64,000 nucleotides of DNA from Candidatus Pelagibacter communis (lineage in GTDB: Bacteria > Pseudomonadota > Alphaproteobacteria > Pelagibacterales > Pelagibacteraceae). The stretch is from the NCBI RefSeq assembly GCF_001180185.1, contig NZ_CVSS01000037.1, forward strand, positions 1 to 64,000, given 5' to 3'. The position numbers and the translations under genes were made by a program. Below are positions 7,784 through 17,419 of this stretch, one piece after another. Positions within the stretch are counted from its first letter, which is position 1. Each line of letters begins with the position of its first letter. The notes below the pieces were generated by a model. It was not told where the DNA came from. It was given only the letters and a program-made list of their open reading frames with translations, and ran no database searches.

Positions 7784-9403
7784 TTACATATTCCCATACT
7801 TAGGTCCGCCACCACCCTCTGGAGTTACCCAAACAATATTTTGAGAAGGTTCTTTGATATCACAAGTTTTACAATGAATACAATTTTGAGAGTTAATCAC
7901 AAATTTATTAATATCATTCTCTTTTTGTATTTCATAAACCCCTGCAGGACAATATCTTTGAGCAGGTTCATCAAATTTTCCTAATGTGTAACTGACTGGT
8001 AAATTTGGATCTTTTAATTGCAAATGTACTGGTTGATTATCTACATGATTTGTGCCAGTTAAATAAACAGAGCTTGTTTTATCAAAAGTGATTTTGTTAT
8101 CTGGTTTTGGGTATTCAATTTTTGGCATTTCATTTGCAGGTTTTAATGTTTCATGATCAGCATGTTTGTGCTTTAATGTTAAGGGTAATCTTCCTCTAAA
8201 CAATATTTGATCTATTCCTGTAAATATAATTCCTAAAATCAATCCCCAACTAAAACTTGGTTTAACATTTCTTGCTTTGTAAAGCTCTTCATATAACCAA
8301 CTTTTTTTAAAATTTTCTTCATATAAAGATAAATCTACTTTAGATTTTAAATGTTCAACAATAGTTTCAGCTGCAATTATCCCACTTTTCATTGCTGTAT
8401 GTGATCCTTTAATCTTTGGCATATTTAATGTTCCTGCATCACATCCTATTAACAAAGCTCCTGGCATATACATTTTAGGCAGGCTTTGAAAGCCTCCTTC
8501 AATTAATGCTCTGGCTCCATATGAAATTCTTTTCCCTCCCTCAATAATTTTTCTTATAGAAGGATGAGTTTTAAATCTTTGAAATTCATCAAATGGAGAT
8601 AAATGAGGATTTTTATAATCTAATCCAATAACATATCCCAAAAAAACTTGCTTATTTTCAGCGTGATAAATAAAGCTTCCGCCGTAAGTATCATTATCTA
8701 AAGGCCAACCTGCGGAATGCATAACCAAACCTTCTTCATGATTTTCTTCATTAATTTCCCATATTTCTTTAAAACCTATTCCATATTGTTGAGGATCTTT
8801 ACCTTTGTCTAACTCAAATTTTTTAATTAATTGTTTTCCTAAATGACCTCTGCAACCCTCAGCAAATACCGTTACTTTTCCTAAGAGTTCTATTCCAGGT
8901 TCAAAACTATCTTTTTTATTGCCTTCCTTATCAATACCCATATCTTGAGTCACAACACCTTTAACTGCACCTTTATCATCATACAATATTTCACTAGCTG
9001 GAAATCCTGGAAAAATTTCAACTCCTAAGGCTTCAGCTTGTTCAGCAAGCCATCTGCATAAATTAGCTAAACTGATAATATAATTTTTATGATTTTGCTG
9101 AACAGAGGGAAGTAGCCATGTTGGCCAACTTAAGGATTTATTTTTTCCTAAAAATAAAAATTTTTCTTTTGAAACTTTAGTTTTAATTGGCGAATTTAAA
9201 TTTTTCCAATCAGGTAATAATTCATCTAGGGCTCTAGTTTCAAAAACATTTCCACTCAAAATATGTGCACCGATTTCAGAAGCTTTTTCTAATACACAAA
9301 CATTTAATTCAGGATTTAACTGTTTAAGTTTTATAGCAGTGGATAAACCAGATGGACCTCCACCTATTATCACAACATCATATTCCATTGTCTCTCTAGA
9401 CAT
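7784..9403 (-). CDS. etfD: Electron transfer flavoprotein-ubiquinone oxidoreductase
   Basis: This 539-residue FAD and [4Fe-4S] enzyme passes electrons from reduced ETF to membrane ubiquinone. The N-terminal FAD motif is IIGGGPSGLS (about residues 12-21), and GSHTAMKSGIIAAE is typical of the family. A hydrophobic segment near residues 385-405 would dip into the membrane. The C-terminus holds the cluster ligands, with CPAGVYE followed by NCIHCKTCDIK. It lies 23 bases downstream of etfA, in the same direction as etfBA and dimethylglycine dehydrogenase, so the operon encodes the whole route from substrate to quinone. Length matches bacterial ETF-QO. Confidence 0.94.
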   Translation of the reverse strand: MSRETMEYDVVIIGGGPSGLSTAIKLKQLNPELNVCVLEKASEIGAHILSGNVFETRALDELLPDWKNLNSPIKTKVSKEKFLFLGKNKSLSWPTWLLPSVQQNHKNYIISLANLCRWLAEQAEALGVEIFPGFPASEILYDDKGAVKGVVTQDMGIDKEGNKKDSFEPGIELLGKVTVFAEGCRGHLGKQLIKKFELDKGKDPQQYGIGFKEIWEINEENHEEGLVMHSAGWPLDNDTYGGSFIYHAENKQVFLGYVIGLDYKNPHLSPFDEFQRFKTHPSIRKIIEGGKRISYGARALIEGGFQSLPKMYMPGALLIGCDAGTLNMPKIKGSHTAMKSGIIAAETIVEHLKSKVDLSLYEENFKKSWLYEELYKARNVKPSFSWGLILGIIFTGIDQILFRGRLPLTLKHKHADHETLKPANEMPKIEYPKPDNKITFDKTSSVYLTGTNHVDNQPVHLQLKDPNLPVSYTLGKFDEPAQRYCPAGVYEIQKENDINKFVINSQNCIHCKTCDIKEPSQNIVWVTPEGGGGPKYGNM

Positions 9404-9426
9404 AGTTTAATTTTTTACAGATTATA

Positions 9427-10380
9427 TTATTTTTGTATAGTGTTTAATTTGTTCAATTCCTCTAGAAATTGTGGAAGTGCTTCAAATAGATCAGCCTCAA
9501 GACCGTAATCTGCTACGCTAAATATCGGTGCCTCCCCATCTTTATTGATTGCAACAATTATTTTACTTTCCTTCATTCCAGCTAGATGTTGAATAGCACC
9601 TGATATACCAACTGCAATATATAAATCTGGCACTACAACTTTTCCTGTTTGACCCACTTGGTGATCATTACTTATATATCCAGCATCAACTGCTGCTCTA
9701 GATGCTCCAATAGCTGCATTCAATTTATCTGCAATCGTTGTAATTAGTTTAAAGTTATCTCCACTTTGCATTCCCCTTCCACCTGAAATTACAACCCTTG
9801 CGGTTCCAAGTTCTGGTCTATCTGATTTAATTTCCTCTCTTTTAACAAATTTTGTGTTTCCAAACTCTTCTCCTGGCTCAGCTTTCTCAATTGGAGCTGA
9901 TCCGCCTGAGCTTTCGCAAGGATCAAATGAAGTAGGTCTTATTGTAACGCATTTTTTTGTATCATTGCTTTTAACAGTTGCAAAAGCATTTCCAGCATAA
10001 ATTGGTCTTAAAAATGTATCAGAGGAAATTACTTTAATTATATCACTTATCTGAGATGTATCCAAAGCAGCTGCAATTCTTGGCATTAAATTTTTTCCAA
10101 ATGTATTTGCTGAACAAACAATATGGGAATAGTTATCTGCCAATTTAACAATCACAGGAGCAAAATTCTCAGCAACAAAATTTTCATAATAAGCCGCCTC
10201 TACATGAATAACTTTTTTAACTAAAGGTAATTCTGATAATGCTTTTGCAGCACCATCGCAATTTTGACCAATAACAATAGCATGAACATCTGTATCTATT
10301 TGTGATGCTGCAGTAACAGCATTAAGTGTAAAAGGTTTTATTTCTTTATTATTGTGTTCTGCAATTAATAAAACTGACAT
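9427..10380 (-). CDS. etfA: Electron transfer flavoprotein, alpha subunit
   Basis: This 317-residue FAD-carrying subunit has the C-terminal ETF alpha signature (about residues 190-300): ISGGRGMQSGDNF, AAIGASRAAVDAGY, and QVGQTGKVVVPDLYIAVGIS. It pairs with EtfB to take electrons from acyl-CoA or N-methyl dehydrogenases. It starts on the base after the etfB stop. The partner here is most likely the dimethylglycine dehydrogenase encoded at the head of the operon, though an ETF can serve several dehydrogenases. Confidence 0.95.
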   Translation of the reverse strand: MSVLLIAEHNNKEIKPFTLNAVTAASQIDTDVHAIVIGQNCDGAAKALSELPLVKKVIHVEAAYYENFVAENFAPVIVKLADNYSHIVCSANTFGKNLMPRIAAALDTSQISDIIKVISSDTFLRPIYAGNAFATVKSNDTKKCVTIRPTSFDPCESSGGSAPIEKAEPGEEFGNTKFVKREEIKSDRPELGTARVVISGGRGMQSGDNFKLITTIADKLNAAIGASRAAVDAGYISNDHQVGQTGKVVVPDLYIAVGISGAIQHLAGMKESKIIVAINKDGEAPIFSVADYGLEADLFEALPQFLEELNKLNTIQK

Positions 10381-11130
10381 TTAAATTACCTTTGCTTCAT
10401 TTTTTAATTTTTGAACCAATTCAGCTACACTAGAAACTTTAATGCCTGCTTTTCTTTTAGGAGGTTCCTCAACTTTAATTTGCTCGATTCTAGGAGAGGT
10501 ATCTACTCCCAAATCTGACGCATTTAATTGTTCAATTGGTTTTTTCTTAGCTTTCATGATATTTGGCAATGAGGCATATCTTGGCTCATTTAATCTTAAG
10601 TCACATGTTACAATTGCAGGAATGTTTATTTCTATTGTCTCAAGGCCTTCATCAATCTCTCTAGTAACTTCTAATTTTTTGTCTTTTATTTCAATCTTTG
10701 ATGCAAAAGTTGCTTGAGGCCAATTTAATAAAGCGCTTAACATTTGACCTGTTTGATTACAATCATCATCAATCGCTTGTTTGCCCATAAAAACTAAATC
10801 TGGTTTTTCTTTTTCAACAATTTTTTGTAATAACTTTGAGACAGCCAAGGGCTCTACTATACCATCAGCTTTGACAAGAATACCTCTATCAGCACCAACT
10901 GCTAAAGCTTTACGAACTGTTTCTTGAGCTTTTTCTTCACCAATACTTACAGCTATTACTTCTGTTGCTTTACCAGCTTCTTTAATTTTTACGGCTTCCT
11001 CAATCGCATTATCATCTGGTGGGTTAGTAGACATCTTTACATTATCAGTTACCACACCTGTATTATCTTCTTTAACTCTAACTTGAACGTTGTAATCAAT
11101 TACTCTTTTTACTGCGACTAAAATTTTCAT
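10381..11130 (-). CDS. etfB: Electron transfer flavoprotein, beta subunit
   Basis: This 249-residue AMP-binding subunit of ETF is recognised by [19 protein letters not shown] at the start, [18 protein letters not shown], and the [20 protein letters not shown] block. It forms the ETF heterodimer with the EtfA product of the next gene. Its start codon overlaps the stop of the dimethylglycine dehydrogenase gene by one base (TAATG at 11132-11128), which ties production of the electron acceptor to that of the dehydrogenase. Confidence 0.95.
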   Translation of the reverse strand: MKILVAVKRVIDYNVQVRVKEDNTGVVTDNVKMSTNPPDDNAIEEAVKIKEAGKATEVIAVSIGEEKAQETVRKALAVGADRGILVKADGIVEPLAVSKLLQKIVEKEKPDLVFMGKQAIDDDCNQTGQMLSALLNWPQATFASKIEIKDKKLEVTREIDEGLETIEINIPAIVTCDLRLNEPRYASLPNIMKAKKKPIEQLNASDLGVDTSPRIEQIKVEEPPKRKAGIKVSSVAELVQKLKNEAKVI

Positions 11131-13562
11131 TAAGCTCTCAATAAGTTATTTTCAGCATCATAAGGACTCTCTTCAAGTATTGTAGCTTCGTACATCTTTC
11201 CAAGAATATCAACTTTTAGTTTTTCTCCTACGTTTGCTAAATCTGGTTTTACCATGGCTAAAGCGATAGATTTATCTAATCTAAAACCATACTCGCCTCC
11301 TGTTGCTCTACCAACAACTTTATCATCTTTATAAATAGGATTATTACCTAGTACATCTGAGTCTGTAGTGTTGTGAACTTCTAGTGTTACTAATTTATTA
11401 TCAAAACCTTTTTCTCTCCACTTGTTTAAAGCATCTAGTCCAATAAAGTTTCCTTTATTTGGATGAATAAATCTATCCAAACCTGATTCATATGGCGAAT
11501 ATTCAATTGATAATTCAGTTCCAACAAGTTTATAAGATTTTTCAACTCTCAAACTATTCATAGCTCTTATTCCAAAAGGTTTAATTCCTAAATCTTTTCC
11601 AGCTTCCATTAATTTATCAAAAATATGATTCTGATATTCAATTGGATGATGTAACTCCCAGCCAAGTTCTCCAACAAAGTTCACTCTCATAGCATTTACA
11701 GGAGCAAACCCAACATTTACATTTTTTGCAGTTAACCATTTAAAGTTTTCATTTGAAAAATCATCAGTTGAAACTTTTTTCATTAATTCTCTAGCTTTTG
11801 GACCAGCTACTACCAATACACCAGTACTATTTGTTAAATCCTCAAATATTACTGAACCATCTGTAGGCATCCATTTTTGAATCCAATCATGATCTAATCT
11901 TAAGTTAGCTCCCGCAGAAACGAGATAATAGCTATTTTCTGCCTCTTTCATTATAGTAAATTCTGAATGTACTCCACCTTTAGTATTAAGAGCATGACAT
12001 AAGTTTATTCTACCAATTTTTTTAGGAAGTTTGTTTGCAACTAAATAATCTAAAAACTCCTCAGCTTTTGGACCTTTAATTCTACATTTAGCAAATGCTG
12101 TCATATCCAAAAGCCCAACATTTTTTTTTACATTTTCACATTCTTTCTTTATTGCATCGAACCATTTTGATCTTCTAAAAGACCAGTCATCTTTTTGTTC
12201 CATGCCATCTGTTGCAAAGAAGTTTGGTCGTTCCCATCCAAATTTTTGCCCAAATACAGCTCCGAGATCTTTCATCCTTTCATAACAAGGAGAAGTTCTC
12301 AAAGGTCTAGCTGCTGGTCTTTCTTCATCTGGATAATGAACAATAAAAACATGACTATAAGCTTCTTCATTTTTTGCTTTTAAATAAGATTTGGTTGCGT
12401 AATTTCCATATCTTCTTGGTTCAACACCGAGCATATCTATTGTTGGTTCTCCGTCTACAATCCACTCAGCTAATTGCCAACCTGCTCCTCCTGCTGCTGT
12501 TATCCCAAAACTATGACCTTCATTAATCCAAAAATTTTTTAATCCCCAAGCTGGACCAACTATAGGATTTCCATCTGGTGTATAACAAATTGCTCCATTA
12601 TAAACTTTCTTTACTCCCACTTCACCAAAAGCAGGTACACGATGTATTGCTCCTTCAATATGCGGAGCAAGTCTATCTAAATCTTCTTGAAATAATTCAT
12701 ACTCTGAATTTTTTGATGGTCCTTCAACATAACATGCGGGTGCTCCATCTTCATAAGGACCTAAGATTAGTCCACCTGCCTCTTCTCTCATATACCATCT
12801 GCTATCACTATCTCTTAGCACTCCCATTTCAGGTAAACCTTCTTTTTTTCTCTTTTGAATTTCTGGATGAGGTTCTGTTACGATGTATTGATGTTCAACA
12901 GGTATGACTGGAATATCTAATCCTACCATTTCCCCAGTTTGTCTAGCAAAGTTTCCTGAGCAAGAAATTATATGTTCACATTCGATCGATCCTTTATCTG
13001 TCTCAACAATCCAACCGTCTTTAGTTTGTTTCATAGCTAAAACAGTTGTGTTTCTATAAATTTCAGCTCCTCTATTTCTTGCACCTGTTGCAAGTGCTTG
13101 TGTCAGATCTGCTGGTTGAATATATCCATCTTCTGGATGTTGGATTGCTCCAACTAAATCATCTGTATGACATAAAGGCCAAATTTCTTTAACTTCTTTT
13201 GGAGATAAAAATTTCACATCTACTCCAATCGTTTTAGCTACTCCAGCATATTGGTGATATTCATCCATTCTATCTTTTGTACTTGCTAAACGGATATTTG
13301 ATACAACGCTGAACCCAACATTTTTTCCTGTTTCTTCCTCTAATTTTTTATATAAATCGACTGCATATTTATGTAGTTGTCCAACAGAATAACTCATATT
13401 AAAAAGAGGCAGTAATCCAGCAGCGTGCCATGTCGAACCTGAAGTTAATTCTTTTCTCTCAACTAAAACAACATCTGACCATCCTTTTTTTGCAAGGTGA
13501 TAAAGAGCACTAACACCAACTACTCCCCCACCAACAACAACTACTTTTGTTTTAGTTTTCAT
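11130..13562 (-). CDS. Dimethylglycine dehydrogenase
   Basis: This 810-residue two-part flavoenzyme has an N-terminal FAD-binding DAO domain ([17 protein letters not shown], residues 11-27) containing [10 protein letters not shown]46 of that motif aligns with the histidine that carries covalent FAD in dimethylglycine and sarcosine dehydrogenases. A central FAO_M-like part and C-terminal GcvT/GcvT_C folate domains (about 430-805) follow. It should oxidise dimethylglycine to sarcosine and hand the methylene group to tetrahydrofolate and electrons to ETF. Sarcosine dehydrogenase is a possible alternative, because the two families are similar. Coupling to etfB by a TAATG overlap supports an ETF-linked dehydrogenase. 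It fits the SAR11 glycine betaine route. Confidence 0.85.
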   Translation of the reverse strand: MKTKTKVVVVGGGVVGVSALYHLAKKGWSDVVLVERKELTSGSTWHAAGLLPLFNMSYSVGQLHKYAVDLYKKLEEETGKNVGFSVVSNIRLASTKDRMDEYHQYAGVAKTIGVDVKFLSPKEVKEIWPLCHTDDLVGAIQHPEDGYIQPADLTQALATGARNRGAEIYRNTTVLAMKQTKDGWIVETDKGSIECEHIISCSGNFARQTGEMVGLDIPVIPVEHQYIVTEPHPEIQKRKKEGLPEMGVLRDSDSRWYMREEAGGLILGPYEDGAPACYVEGPSKNSEYELFQEDLDRLAPHIEGAIHRVPAFGEVGVKKVYNGAICYTPDGNPIVGPAWGLKNFWINEGHSFGITAAGGAGWQLAEWIVDGEPTIDMLGVEPRRYGNYATKSYLKAKNEEAYSHVFIVHYPDEERPAARPLRTSPCYERMKDLGAVFGQKFGWERPNFFATDGMEQKDDWSFRRSKWFDAIKKECENVKKNVGLLDMTAFAKCRIKGPKAEEFLDYLVANKLPKKIGRINLCHALNTKGGVHSEFTIMKEAENSYYLVSAGANLRLDHDWIQKWMPTDGSVIFEDLTNSTGVLVVAGPKARELMKKVSTDDFSNENFKWLTAKNVNVGFAPVNAMRVNFVGELGWELHHPIEYQNHIFDKLMEAGKDLGIKPFGIRAMNSLRVEKSYKLVGTELSIEYSPYESGLDRFIHPNKGNFIGLDALNKWREKGFDNKLVTLEVHNTTDSDVLGNNPIYKDDKVVGRATGGEYGFRLDKSIALAMVKPDLANVGEKLKVDILGKMYEATILEESPYDAENNLLRA

Positions 13563-13617
13563 AGAATGATTTCTACTAAATTTTTATTCATTTCGAAACA
13601 AAATTGTATTGAGATAA

Positions 13618-14091
13618 TCAAATTGAACTTCCTAATGAAATCGGACTCGAAACCATCGTGGTTAACCAACAGTTTTTTAAGGGGCCCTCCATAGTATATT
13701 TTTCAACCTGCCAATTAAATTTGTGGTAAATTTTTTTATTATCTAAAATAATAACCTCAAATTGAGCCCATTTGTCACCAATCTCAATTTCAGTAATTGT
13801 ATGGCTTATATGATTTAACAGCATTTGATAAGACCTACCCTTTATCATTATCTTAAAATTTGGTAATGGACCGGTATTTTTTTTATTTTCAGGATGGGCG
13901 AAATTCCAGGTTTGTTCTATTCCACTATCTTTAAAATTATCATCGTTATTCATTAATCCTGTTAATTGAATCTTAACAACCTCTTTTGGTTTTATTAAAC
14001 TATTAGGATTTATTAGATCAGCTTTTAATGTAGTAGTAGATAGAAAATAAATTAAAATAATACTAAACGTTATTAGCTGTTCTTTGAACAT
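13618..14091 (-). CDS. Secreted DUF4864-like protein
   Basis: I start this gene at the internal ATG (157 residues). That gives a clean signal peptide (MFKEQLITFSIILIYFLSTTTLKA); a start 27 bases earlier would add nine residues before it. The mature part has an N-terminal hydrophilic stretch, WNFAHPENKK, and ends in a pattern like the DUF4864 family (QVEKYTMEGPLKNCWLTTMV). The function of that family is unknown to me. The gene overlaps the end of the upstream oxidoreductase gene by about 29 bases and is the last of the minus-strand run that begins with the Rieske gene. Family assignment is by eye and moderate. Confidence 0.6.
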   Translation of the reverse strand: MFKEQLITFSIILIYFLSTTTLKADLINPNSLIKPKEVVKIQLTGLMNNDDNFKDSGIEQTWNFAHPENKKNTGPLPNFKIMIKGRSYQMLLNHISHTITEIEIGDKWAQFEVIILDNKKIYHKFNWQVEKYTMEGPLKNCWLTTMVSSPISLGSSI

Positions 14092-14632
14092 CTTTAAGAA
14101 AATGTTTTCTTTTTTCATCAGTTACAAATGGTACAGCAAAATATCTCCTATAATTGATATTATAAATGCCGCACATATGGAAAACTCCTCTTTTTAATCG
14201 TCTGATTGGTAAATTTAAAAAAAAAGTTGTTATTGCTAGTCTTGGTGAACCATAAGTACAAAATATGATTGCTTTTTTATCTCTAAGATTTCCAATTGGA
14301 TATCCATAGTTTCCCCACAATTGTTTAAATTTAAATGCCCACGGTGGAGCTAAAACTTTATCTATCCAACCCTCAACAATAGCTGGCATTCTAAAATTCC
14401 AGATTGGTGCAATTAAAACAATTGTATCACAAGAATCAATTCTTTTTCGATGATCTAAAACTGTTAAATCTGGTTCCTCACCTGCAAAAACTGGGTCAAA
14501 TTTTTCCTTATAAAGATCAACAATATCTACAGTGTGGCCTTTGTTTTTAGCAGTCTCAATAAAAGTATCTCTAATAGCAGCGTTAAATGATTTATCATCA
14601 TAATGACCATATATAAGAAAAATTTTTTTCAT
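14063..14632 (-). CDS. Flavodoxin-fold NAD(P)H oxidoreductase
   Basis: This 189-residue protein of the Flavodoxin_2 / NAD(P)H-quinone reductase type has N-terminal IFLIYGHYDDKSFNAAI in place of the phosphate-binding loop, VLIAPIWNFRMPAIVEGWIDKVL for the flavin-binding core, and a conserved histidine-tyrosine region (GVFHMCGIYN). It would bind FMN or FAD and reduce quinones or other small electrophiles in the cytoplasm. Its start overlaps the stop of the CoA-binding protein gene by one base (TAATG at 14634-14630). The substrate is unknown. Confidence 0.8.
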   Translation of the reverse strand: MKKIFLIYGHYDDKSFNAAIRDTFIETAKNKGHTVDIVDLYKEKFDPVFAGEEPDLTVLDHRKRIDSCDTIVLIAPIWNFRMPAIVEGWIDKVLAPPWAFKFKQLWGNYGYPIGNLRDKKAIIFCTYGSPRLAITTFFLNLPIRRLKRGVFHMCGIYNINYRRYFAVPFVTDEKRKHFLKDVQRTANNV

Positions 14633-15033
14633 TAGGTTAAAAATTTTTCAAATTCTATTTTTGTACATTTATTTTCAATGTATATAATGTCACTTGCCTC
14701 AACAATTTTTTTTGCTTCATTATTTTTGATATCTAATTGCAACCATAAAACTTTTGCATGAATTTTGACAGCTTCTTTAGCAATATTAATCACCTCATTT
14801 GATGGTCTAAACACGTCAATAATTTCAACTGGACTATCAATTTCTGAAATACTTCCAAAAACCTTTTCATCTAATATTTTTTCTCCCTTCATAGAGGGAT
14901 TAACAGGAAAAACCTTGAATCCATAGTCTTGTAAATATTTCATGACAACTGTAGATGTTTTTGTTAAATCTTTGCTTGCACCAACTAGAGCAATATTTTT
15001 ATATTTTTCTAAAATCTCTTTTGTATTTATCAT
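14632..15033 (-). CDS. CoA-binding domain protein (YccU-like)
   Basis: This 133-residue single-domain protein has the CoA-binding Rossmann fold: IALVGASKDLTKTSTVVMKYL (about residues 14-34), VFPVNP, and VLWLQLDIKN near the C-terminus. Small proteins of this type bind CoA or acyl-CoA, but their role is not established. The context is a crotonase-fold gene two genes upstream and a coupled flavodoxin-fold oxidoreductase gene downstream. Four bases separate it from the 62-residue gene upstream. Confidence 0.85.
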   Translation of the reverse strand: MINTKEILEKYKNIALVGASKDLTKTSTVVMKYLQDYGFKVFPVNPSMKGEKILDEKVFGSISEIDSPVEIIDVFRPSNEVINIAKEAVKIHAKVLWLQLDIKNNEAKKIVEASDIIYIENKCTKIEFEKFLT

Positions 15034-15037
15034 TTAT

Positions 15038-15226
15038 TTACTTTTCATTCATAATTTTGTCTTCACAAAATTTTTTAGCCTCTAGAGTAGTCATTGGTTT
15101 TTCTAATTTTTTACTTCCTGCAATACAAGCATCTATTGCTCTTTTAAAATTATGATCCCTAAATGTTAATATGAAATAAAGTCCAAAAATTACCAATATA
15201 ATGGTTATTATATTTTTTATTTTCAC
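15038..15226 (-). CDS. Small membrane-anchored hypothetical protein (62 aa)
   Basis: This 62-residue protein has one N-terminal hydrophobic segment (KNIITIILVIFGLYFILTF) followed by a charged domain with two cysteines (DACIAGS and KKFCEDK) that could pair in the periplasm. The start overlaps the stop of the crotonase-fold gene by four bases (ATGA), and the next gene follows after 4 bases. This argues for a real, co-translated gene. I recognise no family. The likely topology is inner-membrane anchored with the C-terminal part outside. Confidence 0.65.
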   Translation of the reverse strand: MKIKNIITIILVIFGLYFILTFRDHNFKRAIDACIAGSKKLEKPMTTLEAKKFCEDKIMNEK

Positions 15227-15996
15227 TTATTTTTCCATTTTGGTTTTCTATTTTCTAAAAAAGCAGAAATTCCCTCTTTTGCATCCATCGCCATCATATT
15301 CAAGGTCATCATCTTGCTTGTATAAACATAAGCTTTTTTAAGAGGCATTTCTAATTGTTTATAAAAAGCTTGTTTGCCAATCTTAATTGTAAGATTAGAT
15401 TTTGAGGAAATTTTTCTAGCTACCTTAAGAACTTCAATATTAAGTTTTGATTTTGAAAAATGATCATTAATCAATCCAATTTGTTTTGCATAATTTGCTT
15501 TAATTGGTTCACCAGTTAACAGCATTTTCATCATCGGTTTTCTATTTATTTTTCTACTAACCGCTACCATTGGGGTGCTGCAGAATAATCCTATATTAAC
15601 CCCTGGTGTTGCAAATAAGGCTTCACTAGAGCTGTAAGCTAAATCACAACTAGCAACTAATTGACAACCAGCTGCATACGCAGCTCCATGGACTTTTGCA
15701 ATTACTGGTTTTCTTCCCTCAACTATTTGAGTCATGAGCTTTGAGCAAAGATTAAATAACTTTTGATATTTATTTTTTCCTTTAAGACTTTTAACTTCTC
15801 TAAGATTATGTCCAGCACTAAAACCTTTGCCAGCTCCCTCTAAAATGATTACTTTTGTTTTTTTATCTTTATCAAGTTTTTGAAAAACTTTAATTAAATC
15901 AATCAAATTTTTAGTTGATAATGAATTATATGTTCTGGGTTCATTCATTGTAACTAAGGATATTCCACCAGATAAATATTTAACTTTTATGTTCAT
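15223..15996 (-). CDS. Crotonase-fold protein, ECHDC3-like, lacking catalytic Glu
   Basis: This 257-residue crotonase superfamily protein has the oxyanion region GKGFSAGHNL (57-66) and HGAAYAAGCQLVASCD (103-118). Classical enoyl-CoA hydratases use two glutamates, one in GGCE and one in QPE. Here the first is Q112 (AGCQL) and the second is G132 (TPGVNIGL). The motif set AAGCQLVASCD and ATPGVN-GLFCSTP is that of the ECHDC3-like group. It probably binds an acyl-CoA but should not be called a hydratase without evidence. It is 8 bases downstream of a nucleotidyltransferase gene and overlaps a 62-residue gene. Confidence 0.82.
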   Translation of the reverse strand: MNIKVKYLSGGISLVTMNEPRTYNSLSTKNLIDLIKVFQKLDKDKKTKVIILEGAGKGFSAGHNLREVKSLKGKNKYQKLFNLCSKLMTQIVEGRKPVIAKVHGAAYAAGCQLVASCDLAYSSSEALFATPGVNIGLFCSTPMVAVSRKINRKPMMKMLLTGEPIKANYAKQIGLINDHFSKSKLNIEVLKVARKISSKSNLTIKIGKQAFYKQLEMPLKKAYVYTSKMMTLNMMAMDAKEGISAFLENRKPKWKNK

Positions 15997-16004
15997 TAAG
16001 AAAT

Positions 16005-16379
16005 CTATTTTAGCTTTCCTTCTTGTCTCATTTTAGCTCGAATTTTTGTAGCTGAAATTTTTTGTATTTCTTCAGGTAAAATAATCTCCTCAATCTTATA
16101 TCCAACACCTCTTCCATAACAAATATTAGTAATATTAGGCACTAGCATTATTTTGAACTTACCCTCAAATTCTGGATTTAATCTATCCTCAATATTTTTT
16201 TTTACTGTTTCAAAATCAAAAGGATTGTCATCTACTCCTTGTACATCTCTTATTTGTATACAAACTTGACCAGTCTTTTTAAAAACTTCTTTAAATAAAG
16301 TGTAATGTCCATCATGAAATGGCTGCCACCTTCCAAGCATTTGTGCAGTTGGTTTTTTGTTATCCCATTTGTAAGTCAT
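16005..16379 (-). CDS. Small HxGH nucleotidyltransferase
   Basis: This 124-residue member of the nucleotidylyltransferase superfamily (cytidylyltransferase/NMNAT-like) has GRWQPFHDGH (16-25, with the HxGH of the ATP site at 22-25). Its C-terminal ISATKIRAKM matches the ISxTxxR motif. It should transfer a nucleotide to a phosphorylated or acidic substrate. Its start overlaps the stop of the P-loop kinase gene by four bases, so the two products probably act in sequence. The substrate is unknown. The length is minimal for the fold. Confidence 0.8.
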   Translation of the reverse strand: MTYKWDNKKPTAQMLGRWQPFHDGHYTLFKEVFKKTGQVCIQIRDVQGVDDNPFDFETVKKNIEDRLNPEFEGKFKIMLVPNITNICYGRGVGYKIEEIILPEEIQKISATKIRAKMRQEGKLK

Positions 16380-16786
16380 CTTTTAATGTCCTTATAAATT
16401 TTTGATGCCCAATTTTTAGCATCTTGGGTAGTAACATGAAAGTCATACTTGTTGGGTTTTACAAACATCTTATTAGTATCATCAAATCTTCCTTCTTTAA
16501 TTGTATCCACCCAAATTGTATAATCAGCTGGGAACAAACTTCTTGCTTCAGGTGTTGGGCATATAAAGTCTGCAACAACAAAGCTTCCGTCTTCTTTCAT
16601 CTTCAAAGCAAAGTCAGCCATTCTTTTGGCTTGTCTTTTTCTCCCCTCTTCTGAAAAATCCCAATCATTTGCTTCTTTTCTAACTTCATCTGCATTTAAT
16701 CTTTTTGCTTTTAACATTGGAGCCAATTCGTTTGCTAAAGTAGTTTTGCCAGATCCAGGTAATCCCATTATCAATATAATCTTCAT
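16376..16786 (-). CDS. APS-kinase-like P-loop small-molecule kinase
   Basis: I start at the internal ATG (136 residues): it forms a TAATG with the methyltransferase stop at 16788 and places Walker A (GLPGSGKTT, 8-16) where small kinases have it. A start 27 bases earlier would only add residues inside the upstream gene. LNADEVRKEAND and VVADFICPTPEARSLF resemble APS kinase, but the RDxKGLY segment of true CysC is replaced by DDTNKMF. Sulfate assimilation genes are not present here, and SAR11 is known to need reduced sulfur. Another substrate, used together with the adjoining nucleotidyltransferase, is likely. Confidence 0.78.
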   Translation of the reverse strand: MKIILIMGLPGSGKTTLANELAPMLKAKRLNADEVRKEANDWDFSEEGRKRQAKRMADFALKMKEDGSFVVADFICPTPEARSLFPADYTIWVDTIKEGRFDDTNKMFVKPNKYDFHVTTQDAKNWASKIYKDIKR

Positions 16787-17412
16787 TATTTTACTCGATA
16801 CAATCCAAGCCAAGCATTTACATCTTTGCTGGCAATATAATCTGATTTAAAAAACTCTAATTCATCCCATTTATTGTCTTGTTTTAAATTTTCAATTTTT
16901 TTATCAAAGCCATAATCTTTATAAATACCTTCATTAATTGTAAAACAAATCAACCCATTTTTTTTTGTAACTCGAACAAATTCATCTAGAGCTTGTGGTT
17001 TTACATGTCCAAAAGTAAAAGTTCCAACACACATTGTTGCATCATAAAAATTATCTTTAACATCAATAGGATTGTTTAAGTCTACTTTTATCAGTTTTTG
17101 ATAAAGTTGTTTTGGAACAGTATCGAGTAATTTTTGTGATAGATCAGCTCCATGAAAATATTTAAAACCAAATTTTTTTAATTCCAAACCTACTAAACCA
17201 GTACCACATCCTGCATCGAATATGAGTATTTCTTTATTTTCAGTATGTCTTGTTAAAACATCTACAGTTTCTTGTGGACCTGTATAATTCCACTCAACCA
17301 TATCTTTATTGTATTTATTTTTTTTACCCCACTCATCATAATATTTCATAACCTCATCAGTAGTTTTAAGTTTGTATATAGGAACTTTATTACCAACATC
17401 TTTAAGTGCCAT
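16786..17412 (-). CDS. SAM-dependent methyltransferase
   Basis: This 208-residue class I methyltransferase has motif I IFDAGCGTGLVGLEL (about residues 65-79), an acidic post-I residue in FHGADLSQ, and motif II-like DATMCVGTFTFGHV. It would methylate a small molecule with S-adenosylmethionine. It lies 7 bases after the Rieske gene, and its stop overlaps the kinase start by one base, so Rieske, methyltransferase, kinase and nucleotidyltransferase form one tight transcription unit. The substrate is unknown. Confidence 0.85.
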   Translation of the reverse strand: MALKDVGNKVPIYKLKTTDEVMKYYDEWGKKNKYNKDMVEWNYTGPQETVDVLTRHTENKEILIFDAGCGTGLVGLELKKFGFKYFHGADLSQKLLDTVPKQLYQKLIKVDLNNPIDVKDNFYDATMCVGTFTFGHVKPQALDEFVRVTKKNGLICFTINEGIYKDYGFDKKIENLKQDNKWDELEFFKSDYIASKDVNAWLGLYRVK

Positions 17413-17419
17413 CTAAGTA

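Noticed and set aside
12578-12907. Plus-strand reading frame inside the dimethylglycine dehydrogenase gene
   Set aside because: It lies wholly within a well-supported gene on the other strand, and its Leu/His-rich product is an antisense shadow.
16376-16786. Adenylylsulfate kinase of sulfate assimilation
   Set aside because: The P-loop and general pattern match, but the RDxKGLY-like segment is changed. No sulfurylase or reductase genes are near, and SAR11 is known to depend on reduced sulfur.
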